Source: Saxidomus purpurata (lineage: Eukaryota; Mollusca; Bivalvia; Venerida; Veneridae). Taken from it: 64,000 nt of DNA. A program made the translations under genes and the position numbers. This document shows positions 1-9,919 of this stretch, piece after piece; position 1 is the first letter of the stretch; each line of letters starts with the position of its first letter. Location of the stretch: positions 32,300,794 through 32,364,793 of the forward strand of contig JAFMSR010000005.1 of the NCBI GenBank assembly GCA_022818135.1, given 5' to 3'. Below the pieces are notes generated by a model. That model ran no database searches and was not told the DNA's origin. It saw only the letters and a program-made list of their open reading frames with translations.

Positions 1-617
1 AGTTTTGCATAGGAATATATAGGAAAAACTTTAAAAATCTTCTCTGAAACCACAAGGCCTAGAGCTTAGATATTTGGCATGTAGCATTGGCTAGTGGACC
101 TCTACCAAGATTGTTCAAATTATGATCCTCGGATCAAAATTGACCCCGCACGGGGGTCACTTAGTTTTACACAGGCTTATATAGTAAAAACTTTAAAAAT
201 CTTCTTTGAAACCACAAGGCCTAGAGCTTAGATATTTGGCATGTAGCATTGGCTAGTGGACCTCTACCAAGATTGTTCAAATTATGACCCCCGGGTCAAA
301 ATTGACCCCGCACTGGGGTTCACTTAGTTTTACATAGGCTTATATAGGGAAAACTTTAAAAATCTTTTTCTCTGAAACCACAAGGCCTAGATCTTAGATA
401 TTTTGCATGTAGCATTGCCTAGTAGACCTCTTCAAAGTTTGTTCAAATTATGCCCCTGGGGTCAAAATTGACCTTGCCCGGGGGGGGGGGGTCATTTGTT
501 TTACAAAGGCGTCTATAGGAAAACTTATTTGGTATATAACATTATCTAGTGATCTTCCACCAGGCAAGTGGACTTGTACCAAGGTGAGCGATATAGGGCC
601 ATCTTGGCCCTCTTGTT
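1..617 (-). repeat. Dispersed element with hairpin ends, truncated copy 1
   Basis: This is one of four copies of the same element in the window (others at 26317-27139, 34714-35428 and 61492-62260). It is in reverse orientation and cut by the window start. Inside it, a block of about 163 bp repeats nearly three times (starts near 1, 163 and 326), each with AAACCACAAGGCCTAGAGC and a GGTCAAAATTGACC core. It ends at the conserved AGGGCCATCTTGGCCCT hairpin near 596-613. There is no coding capacity. The family is probably a non-autonomous mobile element. Confidence 0.8.
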
Positions 618-639
618 TTATTTATCGTTTCGCATTATT

Positions 640-800
640 TCGGTAAGTTTGCATTTAGAAATCCGTTCTAAAGTGCAAGACGGTATGCAAGAAAATGTTT
701 CTACATTGTGACAATTGGAACAGATTGGAATTCCCGCCAAAACAGTTTCCCTCTGTGCCGGATATTTTGATCTGAACTTCGTGCTCATGACAGAAACTAT
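640..800 (-). repeat. Dispersed segment, inverted relative to 5996-6135
   Basis: The minus strand of this stretch matches the plus strand of 5996-6135 over more than 120 bp with scattered differences. Both translate to a similar peptide around FCHxHExQIxISxTEGNCFGG. It could be an old coding fragment or simply a repeat that happens to stay open. No start, splice sites or neighbouring exons favour a gene. Confidence 0.6.
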
Positions 801-814
801 TAAAATAACACCAT

Positions 815-1130
815 GAAAACGTGTACGAGACCGTAAATGTTATAAATAACTCCACGGAAAAGACAATTGGATGTTGTAAATAACTTCACGAAAACGCGTT
901 CGAGACTGCATGTTATAAATAACTCCAAGGAATAACTCCATTAGATGTTGTAAATATCTTCACGAAAACGTGTACGAGACCGTGAATGTAATAAATAACT
1001 TCACGTAAGAGACATTGATGTTGTAAATAACTTCACGAAAACGTGTACGAGACCGTGAATGTAATAAATAACTTCACGGAAGAGACATTGATGTTGTAAA
1101 TAACTTCACGAAAACGTGTTCGAGACAGCG
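815..1130 (+). repeat. Minisatellite, about 73-bp unit, roughly 4-5 copies
   Basis: The phrase CACGAAAACGTGTACGAGAC recurs near 812, 887, 961, 1034 and 1108, so the period is 72-75 bp. Each unit also has two copies of an 'ATAAATAACTTCACG'-type phrase. A single diverged unit-like stretch reappears at about 11270, at the matching edge of the second duplication copy. Confidence 0.75.
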
Positions 1131-1560
1131 AATTGTGACTTGTAGTACAAAACAGCCCATAAATTACACACGTGTTACTGCTTTATGAAATAAGGTAATG
1201 ATCATAATAATGAAAAAAATAATACATAAAAAATGTAAAAGAAACATAAAGCAAATCAGACCATATCTTTTTTCATATGGCCTTCAAAAAGAATAACTTA
1301 GTTTTTTCCTTATAGACGGACAGTTTGCCTAACCATTGTTTCCCGAAACGACATGTGCTAGAACCCCATCCACCGTAAAAATCAATTACTCAATAAGTAC
1401 AAGTTACAGTGATTTCAAATCGGTGACTAAACCAATGTAACAACTCGAGCACGAAGGTGGACAATTGGTTTACAGTGCGGCAAACTCTATATTATATATA
1501 CAGACTAAATAACTCACCGTGTTACTTCTGCTTCATAATAATTCTTAAGTGATATAATCA
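1106..1560 (+). repeat. Left edge of duplication copy A (matches 11276-11460 and 12760-12880)
   Basis: The stretch 1106-1400 aligns with 11276-11440: both have 'GTACAAAAC', 'CATAAATTACA', 'CTAACCATTGTT' and 'GTGCTAGAACC' in the same order. The stretch 1470-1560 aligns with 12765-12880 (GCGGCAAACTCTATA, then TTACTTCTGCTTCAT). This places the outer limit of the tandem duplication that produced the two His/Cys genes. Confidence 0.65.
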
Positions 1561-1726
1561 TTCAGATTTCTTTTTATGCTTTATCATCCTTAGTTTGTTT
1601 AAGTTTATACGATTTAATCATTGTTCGATTACGAAGAAAGCTCCGTAGCTTATTGAATCGCTCTCGAGCACTCATACCAGATGTCATAGAGAGGAAAAGA
1701 GCTTTTCATCACTGCTACCTATTTAC

Positions 1727-1810
1727 AGCTGGGTTGACTGAGGCACGTAGGGCATCAGTGTCTTTGCCCAATGACACACCTCGTGCTGGGGCTGGCATTC
1801 GAATTGCACT
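1727..1810 (+). repeat. SINE-like relic
   Basis: The order of 'GCTGGGTTGACTGAGGC', then a 'GTCTTTGCCCAATGACAC' phrase, then 'GGGCTGGCATTCGAAT' is typical of a widespread marine-invertebrate tRNA-like repeat. It accounts for the open frame running through 1653-2090, which shows no other protein signature. Confidence 0.4.
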
Positions 1811-1819
1811 TCATCACTG

Positions 1820-2935
1820 TTACCGGTACTTCTATAGTAGATCTAAGTGGACAAGAGACACAGCAACTCGGCATTCTGTCAAAAAATTCAGTGCAGACAG
1901 TATTACAAAAGATACTGACTTTACTGAACGGCAATATACAGTACTTGCTTTTTCTGTCTTCATGACACCGATTTCTACTCTTTCTCAAGTTTTGTCATAT
2001 AAACTGAATGTGAAAGACCAGATTCTGTTGGTATTAACCAGGCGTCATTTATGGCTGTTGGACTGCGGTTTTCAATTTCAAAACCATTAGACTTTTGTGT
2101 ATATGTACATACTGTCGATGTGTTGCAATTATGATTATGGCCATGTTAAATTGTTAGGCAATGTACAGTATTCATAAGCACTGCTAGACAGGATTTTGAC
2201 TGTAGGAAAAACACAACCATCTGACGATATAAAACTTGATATTATTTTATTATGCTCTTTATCAACCACCACCCATTTTTCACTGATTAAAGATTCCACT
2301 GTTTGTACATGTAAAAACTAAATAAATGTCTCTCCATTTAAAGAGCGATTAAATCCATTAAAAATTTCAATGATGAAGCAAATATGCAGTCACACAGCAA
2401 ATTTTAACTTTTGTCTACAATTTGAGTGTTTCTGTTGATTTCTGATTCAATGCTGAACACATAGTGGTCTGCTTTTGCAATGATTATAGCATACATGTAT
2501 TAAACAGGATGCAACTTTGTAAAAATTAAACAGTTATAGAAAATTTAGAACATGTATTCCTTGTTTGGTATCAACATGACTGTAACTTTTCTTGTACATG
2601 TATATGTTGGGTAGTTTCAAGATCCAACCTCTACATTTAAGACCTGAATACTGTAGCGAGGAATACATTTGCTGACAACATATTTATAATAATACATTAT
2701 AAGTTACCCTTGCTACCCTAAAAGCTTTTATAGCATATTGAATTTGATATGTCTTGCAGGAATTAGTTACACTATTTTTCAGGTTTGTATGATCAAGCTA
2801 CTGTTTAGGGTGTGCATGGGGTTTTGTCACAGTTTTGCATTAACTTGTCACTCAATATTGATGCATCATCATCATTTGTCTCTGGAATTTATCTCTGTAA
2901 CCATATCATGGTTCAGCAACTTCGCAGCCCCTACA
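1820..2935. other. AT-rich intergenic sequence
   Basis: Open frames are short and of low-complexity composition. No splice-bounded exon, promoter motif or repeat family was recognised here. Confidence 0.5.
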
Positions 2936-2943
2936 CCATGTCA

Positions 2944-3156
2944 CTTCTTTGCCGGTACATGTTGCTCCTCTAATATTATGTTAGTATAATTTGCATATAT
3001 GATGGCGGATATATGATTGCAGCATCGTCCGTTGCATGTACAATGTCCTGTTATACTATCAATATTGACGCCAATCAATGCTAAGTAGTATGTTTTTCTG
3101 GCACCTGGTTGACATGCATAATGTATGCCAATCATACAACGAAGGAAAATGGTCAC
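2944..3156 (-). pseudogene. SWIM-like zinc-knuckle coding fragment
   Basis: The minus-strand frame ends at a TGA at 2944-2946 and reads back to a stop about 20 bp beyond 3156. It contains a hydrophobic 'YYLALIGVNID' strand followed by 'SITGHCTCNGRCCNHISAII'. This resembles the SWIM pattern C-x-C..C-x-H found in transposase- and recombinase-associated proteins. The spacing between the CxC and the CxH is only four residues, shorter than the usual six or more, so the finger may be damaged. There is no good ATG: the frame opens at a GTG just after a stop. It lies about 35 bp downstream of the exon-like fragment at 3192-3319 but in another frame. A decayed mobile-element gene is the simplest reading; a chance match is possible. 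Confidence 0.35.
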
Positions 3157-3191
3157 CCATTTATCCGTTTATAACGTAATTGTAAACATAC

Positions 3192-3319
3192 ATAGCTCTG
3201 AATGCCAGGATATGTTAATTTCGTCCAATTAATGAGGTAGTCCACATGGTCTTCGGATGTCAATTTCGACCGATGTCTAAGGTAATTCTTTACCAATATT
3301 GCATCTTCTGGAGTCAAAC
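3192..3319 (-). CDS. Candidate internal exon, unknown protein
   Basis: On the minus strand a clean acceptor (TTTCTTTATAG) precedes 128 nt with one frame open throughout, and a GTATGT donor follows. The 42 codons read as ordinary protein, with segments such as LTPEDAILVKNYLRHRSKL and DHVDYLINWTKLTYPGI. The family is not recognised. No compatible upstream or downstream exon was found, and the nearby SWIM-like fragment (2944-3156) is too close and out of phase. It may be one surviving exon of a decayed gene. Confidence 0.35.
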
Positions 3320-3329
3320 CTATAAAGAA

Positions 3330-4195
3330 ACAAATGAAATTGTAAGCAACCTCATAAACTCTTTCTAACTGTTGCTGTTAATAATAAAACCAAGGGAAAA
3401 TATTGGCTGATCAGTTCTGGGTTCAGCCAGTTCCTGTCAATATGGCGCCCGTTAATTATTTATTCACAACAGGTTCTAAATAAAGACGTATCAAATGATT
3501 AGACAAAGTATAGTTCAATTATTCCAGTGCCACTAAAAATTTTGAGTTCTTTTCTTGACACAAAATATGAACATGGCTAACGCAAACATGGATAGATTTT
3601 CAAATCGGCTTTTATTGTTCAAAACTAGTATTCATGCTTCATCTGTAGCAAGGATGCATTACGAACCCGGACAAACATTAAATCGTCTTGAACAGGCCCG
3701 ATATATATAAAAAATTATTTGAAGTGGAAAAAACTGCAATAGCGGCTTTTTGGAACGTGGAAATCATGACAGACTACTTGCTATCATACATTAATTTTAT
3801 CAACTCTCGATGCAGGGAAGGTCAGAATTTTTTTTCTTCCACGCCAACACAATTGTAGACCAGATACTATATACGCAATGAGATATGCGAACACAAAGTC
3901 AAATTTTTTATGGCCGTTTCGTCAATTTGAAAGTGATCAAACTGATTACGAAAGCCGCTTGCAACTATACTTCACCTGATCACACTAAAATTATAGATAA
4001 CTGGTACACTCACTCCAAAAATATCAAAAAAAGACGATTTGAGTAAACTTTCAATACAAAATATATACCGTGGTGGCCTCAATTCGTGCCAACAACTAAC
4101 TGATCATCAGAGTACAGATCAGCAACTTCCGTTCCGGCTTACTGTACGTTAGGACACTGTGGTAAGGGGGAGTAAGCTTGGTAGATTTAAATTAA
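3330..4195. other. Intergenic sequence
   Basis: No gene is recognised. The stretch lies between the exon-like fragment and the segment shared with copy B, and its short open frames show no splice-supported continuation. Confidence 0.4.
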
Positions 4196-4420
4196 GGTTG
4201 TCAGCCACAAGCATTTTTCAGGTAAAAGGGAATCCTCAAAATGAAAAGTATAAAGTAAAGAAATCTAAAGTTTCTGTACAAATTCTTTACATAACCTAAA
4301 GCGGATAACACTTTTCATTTGATCATTATAAGATCAGAGGCAACAGGGAGGCGATTCATTTTTGTGGAATAAACTTATTCATCAACAGTTGCACCCCTTC
4401 TAAAAAATTATTTCATGTGT
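4195..4420 (+). repeat. Duplication segment shared with 13085-13260
   Basis: Both places have 'AAAGTATAAA(A/G)TAAAGAAATC', then 'GAGGCAACAGG', then 'AACTAATTCATCAACAGTTG'-type sequence in the same order and spacing. This is part of the tandem duplication that includes the two His/Cys genes. Confidence 0.75.
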
Positions 4421-4599
4421 AACTTTTTGCAACAGAGAGAGTTCTGTCTCATTATTTGGGAGTGACTAAATCTAATAATAAAACGACGGCTGGTATTTTG
4501 TTATGTGTATGTGAGGATATGGAGGGACAGCAAAAACTGAATAAGGTTATAAAAGTTTTGTCCATTCAGCTAAATACACACTTTAAACTTGAAAATTGA

Positions 4600-4960
4600 A
4601 TGTGATTATGGCTTCAAGTCAAGACATCAAAGTTTCGGTTCCTGAAACCAACAAATCGCAATAAGTAAAGTTTATCGAGAGGGACTCTTAACAAATTACC
4701 TGTGCTTGAAAGAGATCCAGCTGTGGATTAATGGCAATTTTCCAGCGGTATCCGTCTTTTCAAGGGTTGTTGACGTCAGGACCGTGTTTTCGGAGTTGTA
4801 CATGCAATTGCTCTTAAAGTTACAAAAATTGAAACGAGGGTTGAGTTATGAATCTGCAGTTCATAAAATGGACTCGGTGTAATATAAATAAACAAGCCGA
4901 TTAAAACAGCTTTAACCAAACAAATGAAACACAACCGCATGTTGACTTGTATTCACTTTC
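4600..4960 (+). repeat. Duplication segment shared with 14745-14900 and 15773-15930
   Basis: Shared phrases include 'TCAAGTCAAGACATCAAA', 'CTGAAACCAAC', 'GCGGTATCC' and 'ACTTGTATTCACTT'. In copy B the alignment is interrupted by about 870 bp (14900-15773) at the point equivalent to 4803 in copy A, so one copy gained or lost that block. Confidence 0.7.
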
Positions 4961-5034
4961 ATTGATTCAGTATACAATTCTTGCATCGGAAAAGATTGTG
5001 CGCGAGAAACGCGTGCGTAAGCAATTTATAATGC

Positions 5035-5960
5035 GGCGTTTCACACAATGCCTATTATGGCTCCCGTTTGAGATCTGACAGCGCTAACACTCGAAAGGTG
5101 AAAAAAGGCGGATGACCTATCCTCAATGATCTGGAATGTCCTATCATCGTCTGAACGCAGTCGTATACGCTCGTAAAAGAGTCCTACGGATCGGGAATCG
5201 CCGGAGAGGTCGGCCAAGTACTCCCGACAGTTAGGTGCGTCCCGTAAGGCCTCGGTCACACATTCAGGATTTTTACTGTCGCCATTTATAGGACCATTCC
5301 CGATTAAATTTGTCAAAGTCTGATCCAGATCCTGTGACTCTCGGCTGAAAATTGAAACTTTATTAAAATTTGTAAAAAAAATTTCAACAATCATAGTGTT
5401 CAGGAAGCGTCCCTTTCTAGCCGAATTCGTCCCGATTATCCCTTTCTCAAACCGATTTTGATCCGATCTTTCGTATGGTAAAAAAAGACAAAATCTGTCC
5501 CGACAGCGTCCCGGTTCAACCGAATGCGATCCGAAAGTGACCAAACAGTGAATCGAGCTGATGGAAGACATTCGGCAAGATCTGGACTCAATCTGGACTT
5601 AATCGCCAGATCATAACCGTTCAACACCTGACACCGTCCAGACAACATAGGACATTGTAACGATTTTGATCCGATACAGCTGAATTAGTCACGATATTGT
5701 CATAATTGCAACCCGACTAGACAAAATCGGCTGAGTTTCCAGAATGTTACGGGACGCACCTTACTGTCGAGAGTACGTACGTGGGCGACATCTCCGGACC
5801 ATTCCCGATCCGTAGGACTGTTACGAACGTATACGACTGCGTTCAGACAATGATAGGGCATTCCAGAAAATTGAGATAGCTATCCGCTTGTTTTCACTTT
5901 CGTGTCAGATCTTAAACGGGAGACATGAATCGGCGCTGTATGACCGAGAAACTCAGCCGA
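5035..5960. repeat. Foldback element with ~200-bp imperfect inverted arms
   Basis: The left arm (about 5045-5255) is the reverse complement of the right arm (about 5750-5940), with scattered mismatches. Matched landmarks are CCCGTTTGAGATCTGACA with TGTCAGATCTTAAACGGG, and GTCGTATACGCTCGT with ACGAACGTATACGAC. About 500 bp separates the arms. The frame open on the minus strand at 5041-5571 is a by-product of the arm. The structure suggests a foldback or MITE-type mobile element. Copy B has no counterpart. Confidence 0.75.
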
Positions 5961-5995
5961 TTTTGTCTTATTGGGTTACAATCGTGACTATGTCG

Positions 5996-6135
5996 CGACT
6001 AATGGTTTCTGTCATGGGCACGAGATTCAGATCGAAATATCCGTCACCGAGGGTAACTGTTTTGGCGGGTGCGAGGATCTGATGGAAACTTTTTCTTGCC
6101 CTTTAAAGAAGATTTCTAAATGCAAACTTATAAGA
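5996..6135 (+). repeat. Dispersed segment, inverted relative to 640-800
   Basis: This matches the minus strand of 640-800, including the stretch that translates with 'TEGNCFGG' and the following 'TTTCTAAATGCAAAC'. It lies just outside the right arm of the foldback element and may have travelled with it. Confidence 0.6.
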
Positions 6136-6189
6136 ATGATGAATTATCATGAAAAACAAACGATTCTCCGACGTTGTGTTTAGGAAAGT

Positions 6190-6925
6190 GACGCCACAAT
6201 GTTTATAACGATACGTCATAAGTAATTCACGAGATTCGTCTGGCAAAGGAGGGGTTCAGACCGGTTTTTCCGACATGGGCAAACTCACCGGAAATGCCGA
6301 TCCGATATGCTAGAAAGATTCTGCTGTATCGAAAAAAAATCGCAACAATCAACCTATACATGTTATAGTAAATTTGTGGCGTGTATTAATTGGCCCTTGC
6401 TGTGACACTTTCTGCAACATGAAGATTCGATAGATGATTTGAAATAACCAGTCGCATTTCGCAGATGTTTTGACTTTGTACCAAGTCTTGTGTTAGAAAA
6501 AGTAATTTCAAACTAAAGAAAAGGAATGCTTCTACAGTGCTAGAAACCATCAAAGTGGTTGATAATTGCGACTTTCTCGTGGCGTGCACGGAAAAAAGCG
6601 GGGGAAATGAGAATGTCCCAGGTTTAAATCCTATTCAAACTCACGTTATTTTCGTTATTTTGTGACACAGTCTTGTGAATGAAATTTTACTCTGGCTTTC
6701 CAAAAGAAATGTAGACAAACAGCATTTTTTTGTCAAGTCCCCATAGCATGTAATGAAAATAACGGCTGACAGGCATTTTCTGAAAATTGGTTGTGCCTTT
6801 GTTTTCAAAGTAAAATAATTTTCTGAAAACGGGTTATATACTCTTTTTTGTTAAAGTTTTTTTAAAGCTCTGGTATTTTGACGTTAGAAGTTTCTAGTAG
6901 TTACCAGCATATCTAACTAGTTTAG
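6190..6925. other. Upstream sequence of the first His/Cys gene
   Basis: AT-rich sequence with short frames only. No exon or repeat family was recognised. Conservation with copy B begins only at about 6935. Confidence 0.4.
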
Positions 6926-6934
6926 CCGATCTTG

Positions 6935-7157
6935 GAAAAACCAGACTGTATATTTATAGCTGGAATCTTAGGGAATTACCGATAGAGCTAATATTGCGTA
7001 ACAAAATTACATTCGAAGCTGTATATTGCGCAACTCTCTGGCTATATATGCCCACGATGCATTCGCTTTATCATGCACACAGTCAGAATTGCTCTAACGA
7101 TTGGGAAGCTATATGCCGATTTAGATAGTTGAAATTTGATTAAAATTTTCACATAGA
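6935..7157 (+). promoter_or_regulatory. Conserved upstream region of the first His/Cys gene
   Basis: This matches the segment upstream of the second gene at 16138-16250 and again at 16465-16590. Shared landmarks are 'AAAAACC(A/G)GACTG', 'GGGAA(A)TTCCGATAGA' or 'GGGAATTACCGATAGA', 'ATATTGCGTAA', and finally 'GATAGTTGAAATTTGATTA' just before the ATG. No clear TATA box is placed at a fixed distance, so the exact transcription start is unknown. Retention of this block in both copies argues for a functional promoter or 5' UTR. Confidence 0.5.
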
Positions 7158-8033
7158 ATGGGTGATATGGATGAGGAACCATCTTTCCTCATGCTTTGGA
7201 ACTCTCGTTCGTCTGTAACAAGTTTTGGGCATATTTCTTTACAACTTTCAAACAAGTGCTACATAAGTTTTTGGCCGAGGAAAGGTACAGGAAGTTGTGA
7301 CATTAAAAATGAAAGATGCCCGGCCGAATGGTATTCTACGCTTAAAGACGAAGTTAACACCACTGGACATCCGGTGTCAGTACCAGTCTACGGACTTGAT
7401 GTTATCGCAATTAAAGCTTGGTGGGAGAAATTTATTGACGAGAAACCAATATATGATCTTCGAGAGCAGAACTGTGCAGTTGTGGTATACCAGGCATTGT
7501 GTCAAGGATCAAGCTGGTTTGATAAGAATACTGGATATTGTACCGGTATAAAAACTCCGAAAAGAGTTTTCGAGTTTGTCGAGAAAGGATACAACAGGAG
7601 TCAAAAAGTGGGGAGCGGAAGTATCTGTAAACATTGTATATCATTATATCCTTATCTGGGAGTTGGATTTTTCAGCAGACACATTTACAAAATGATTTTG
7701 ACATTCCCAGGTGCTTTAGGAATAATAAAACGTGTGTTTCAATGGATAAAACCCAACAGAAGTAGGACTTTATCAATTTGTCAATCAGACGGCTCCGAAA
7801 ACACCAATGAAGAAATTTCTGAATTAATTGAGGATGTTACAAACTGTATGGATTTACGTGAAACACCTGAAAACGATCCTAATTCAGAAACAAACCGACA
7901 CGTCGACGATGTTTCTGACTTTAGAGACTTGCACGTAAATGACTCGGTTATCAGTCTGTCGTGTAGAAAACGCATCTTTCAACCAACTGGTGATGAACAC
8001 ACTGACATGGTAGTGGTGGTATCAGGACACTAA
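7158..8033 (+). CDS. Uncharacterised protein with LRAT/NlpC-P60-like His..Cys motifs, copy A
   Basis: A single 291-residue frame runs from an ATG to TAA. The start is supported because copy B begins with the same MGDMDEEPSFLMLWNS. Visible motifs are FGHISLQL (His25), YISFWP (35-40), YGLDVIAIKAWW (78-89) and REQNCAVVVYQAL (Cys106). A His motif ahead of an N-C motif is the order seen in circularly permuted papain-like folds (LRAT, some NlpC/P60 relatives), so a thiol hydrolase or acyltransferase is possible. No function is known, and the family assignment is inference from motifs. Residues about 155-195 (LYPYLGVGFFSRHIYKMIL onward) are hydrophobic and basic and may bind membrane. The tail from about 205 is acidic, polar and likely disordered. 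There is no signal peptide, and no intron is evident within the frame. Its paralogue starts 9558 bp downstream. An intron leaving near 8009 into the exon at 8218 is conceivable but rests on a weak GTAGTG donor. Confidence 0.8.
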   Translation: MGDMDEEPSFLMLWNSRSSVTSFGHISLQLSNKCYISFWPRKGTGSCDIKNERCPAEWYSTLKDEVNTTGHPVSVPVYGLDVIAIKAWWEKFIDEKPIYDLREQNCAVVVYQALCQGSSWFDKNTGYCTGIKTPKRVFEFVEKGYNRSQKVGSGSICKHCISLYPYLGVGFFSRHIYKMILTFPGALGIIKRVFQWIKPNRSRTLSICQSDGSENTNEEISELIEDVTNCMDLRETPENDPNSETNRHVDDVSDFRDLHVNDSVISLSCRKRIFQPTGDEHTDMVVVVSGH

Positions 8034-8217
8034 AGTTTAAAACCTAGCAAATAGTTAGCATAAAATATAAGAGCTTATACATGATTGAAACATTAATACT
8101 GCTTATGAAGACAATCTTGGCTTCTGGTCAATGATAACTGTGTTTTGAAATACACATGTGTCTGTTTAGTGATATGACGTATTAAGGAAAGTATCAGTTC
8201 TCTGAAGGTGACTACAG
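8034..8217 (+). other. Spacer between the His/Cys gene and the unknown exon set
   Basis: It carries the likely 3' UTR of the first gene and ends in an acceptor-like CTACAG at 8212-8217. No other feature was seen. Confidence 0.4.
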
Positions 8218-9360
8218 AATGCGGAAGTAACTGGCTCATCTCTTAGCTTGAATAGATACAAACAGAAAGGAAATGTCCTTTGGCGTTTGGTCAGACCGTC
8301 AAAGGTTGAAAATGTAGGAGGGAATTTCATAGACTCCGATCAGCTCCTCAACTGCTTTTTCGTCGAATATTTCGAAATTTAAAACGTCTAAAGAAGACTT
8401 CCATAAAGGTGCAGTGTTGAGGAAAATAAAGGAAATCAACAGCTTCCAGACGAAACAGGTGACTCATAACATGCAATATATGTGTTCTTTCTTTCATTAA
8501 ACTGATTATAAATGTTTTTCTCAGTTCTTAATTGTAATGGTATAACAACATGTCATTGTTCTTAAATTTTACTGTACCGTTGTTCAAAATGTTGTTGACA
8601 TTTAGGGCATGGAATAGTTTGTCAACCAAATTTATTAATTCTGTTTTACCAGTAACTTTGTTTTGTATCTCTTACAAGCGGGTAATGATTTATCTTATGT
8701 GCCATAAGTGTATTTGAATTTGCTGTTTTATTTTTTCAGTTCGGGAAGAAACAGTGGACAAAATTGTATTTGAAATATTGGTGCGCATGTTTAGTCAGAG
8801 GTAAATAATAAGTATATTGATCAAAAATGTATTTCTTTTTTGTTTATCATGTTATAGTTTTAATCACAAATCTTAAATAACAAAGTTATAATCATATAAT
8901 ATTATTTGACTGATGGCTGCAGTAGTTAAGTTTTTGTTTCTGGAAGTGTTTCATTAGCAGATAGCCCTTCAAAAAGGTGTCGCGGAAGACCAAATAACTC
9001 TCAATTAATTGTGATTCTGTCTGTTTAACTATAAATGAAGTATTTCTGCTTTAAATGAGATAAACATTAATTTTGGCACCAGTGGAGTTTGAACTATCTC
9101 GGGATTTAGAAACGATTACACGACAGTATTGCACTTATTTGAGTTGAATTTCCATGATACGTGTCAATGTAACAAATGTTAATTTTTCATTAATGCTTTA
9201 TTCTAAATTAAAAAAGAACTCCTTTTCTTTGTTCAGGTACTTCTATATTCATCGACCTTTCGGATAGACAGAAGTTCTCAGTTGTTCGCACCCTAAATGC
9301 AGCATTGAAAGACCCACACATTGTCTTGATTCATACCAAGTTTGACTTAAACAGTGTAAT
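8218..9360 (+). pseudogene. Spliced gene of unknown family with one frameshift
   Basis: Three exon-like blocks join in phase: 8218-8458 (acceptor CTACAG, donor CAG|GTGACT), 8740-8800 (acceptor TTTTTTCAG, donor GTAAAT) and 9237-9360 (acceptor TTTGTTCAG, donor GTAAGT). The second joins the first at phase 0, and the third completes the split Gly codon. The first block is open in one frame for 54 codons, ending FIDSDQLLNCFFVEYFEI and a TAA at 8380-8382. It then continues one base out of frame as KTSKEDFHKGAVLRKIKEIN. The T/A run at 8378-8384 is where a one-base indel or a sequencing error would explain this. Exon 3 includes LNAALKDPHIVLIHTKFDL. The family is not recognised and no ATG is visible, so the 5' end is missing or joined to the upstream gene. 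With phase-compatible splicing to 9692 the protein would end after about nine more codons, at TGA 9717-9719. Confidence 0.5.
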
Positions 9361-9691
9361 GTAAGTAACATATGCCCATAAACATATCACGGTAACTCTC
9401 AGTGACAGAAAGTTCACATTTTAGAATTAATTGTTTTACATGACTCGTAAATGTAAGTACTCATTGGGTAAGAAAACCTAGTCCATGCAGAATTTGAACA
9501 TAATCATTATATTGATGTAAAAATATCGAGGTAAAATTCCTCTATATATCTGATTTAGCGAATCTACTTTCTATACGGAAGATGTTAACATATAGTAATT
9601 TAAAACGGTATTTTTTTCACCAGAAAACACGGAGATGTATTTCAGTGAATATAAACAGTTGTTATTTAAGTGCTGCAAGGTTCCTTTACAG

Positions 9692-9810
9692 ATGTTTCAC
9701 CACAAAGTGGTACTTGTGATTTTGAAACCATCATTCAAGCTGTGGGAATGGAGAATTCCTCTTCTTTGTATAGTTTTGTTACTGGTACAAGTAACTGTGT
9801 GAATATTGAT
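9692..9810 (+). CDS. Candidate exon following the unknown gene
   Basis: An acceptor (CCTTTACAG) and a strong GTAAGT donor bracket 119 nt. In the frame that follows from the exon ending at 9360 it terminates quickly, with a TGA at 9717-9719, which would make it the 3' end. A different frame is open throughout (SPQSGTCDFETIIQAVGMEN and so on). An AATAAA lies at 9914-9919. It could be the last exon, or an internal exon whose partner was not found. Confidence 0.35.
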
Positions 9811-9919
9811 GTAAGTGAATCTGAAATGTTAAAGTAGAACGGCATAATCGTTGAAAATTGTTTAATTTATGTAACACTGAGACGATGGTGTTTTATTTTC
9901 AGAAGATGTAATTAATAAA

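Noticed and set aside
1653..2090. A 145-codon plus-strand frame
   Set aside because: It runs across a SINE-like relic, with a second open frame overlapping; no domain or splice support.
4699..4793. Minus-strand ATG exon-like stretch (MYNSENTVLTSTTLEKT) with a GTAATT donor
   Set aside because: The homologous stretch in copy B lacks the ATG and frame, and its phase does not fit the exon at 3192-3319.
5041..5571. A 176-codon minus-strand frame
   Set aside because: It coincides with one arm and part of the centre of a foldback repeat and is absent from the other duplication copy.
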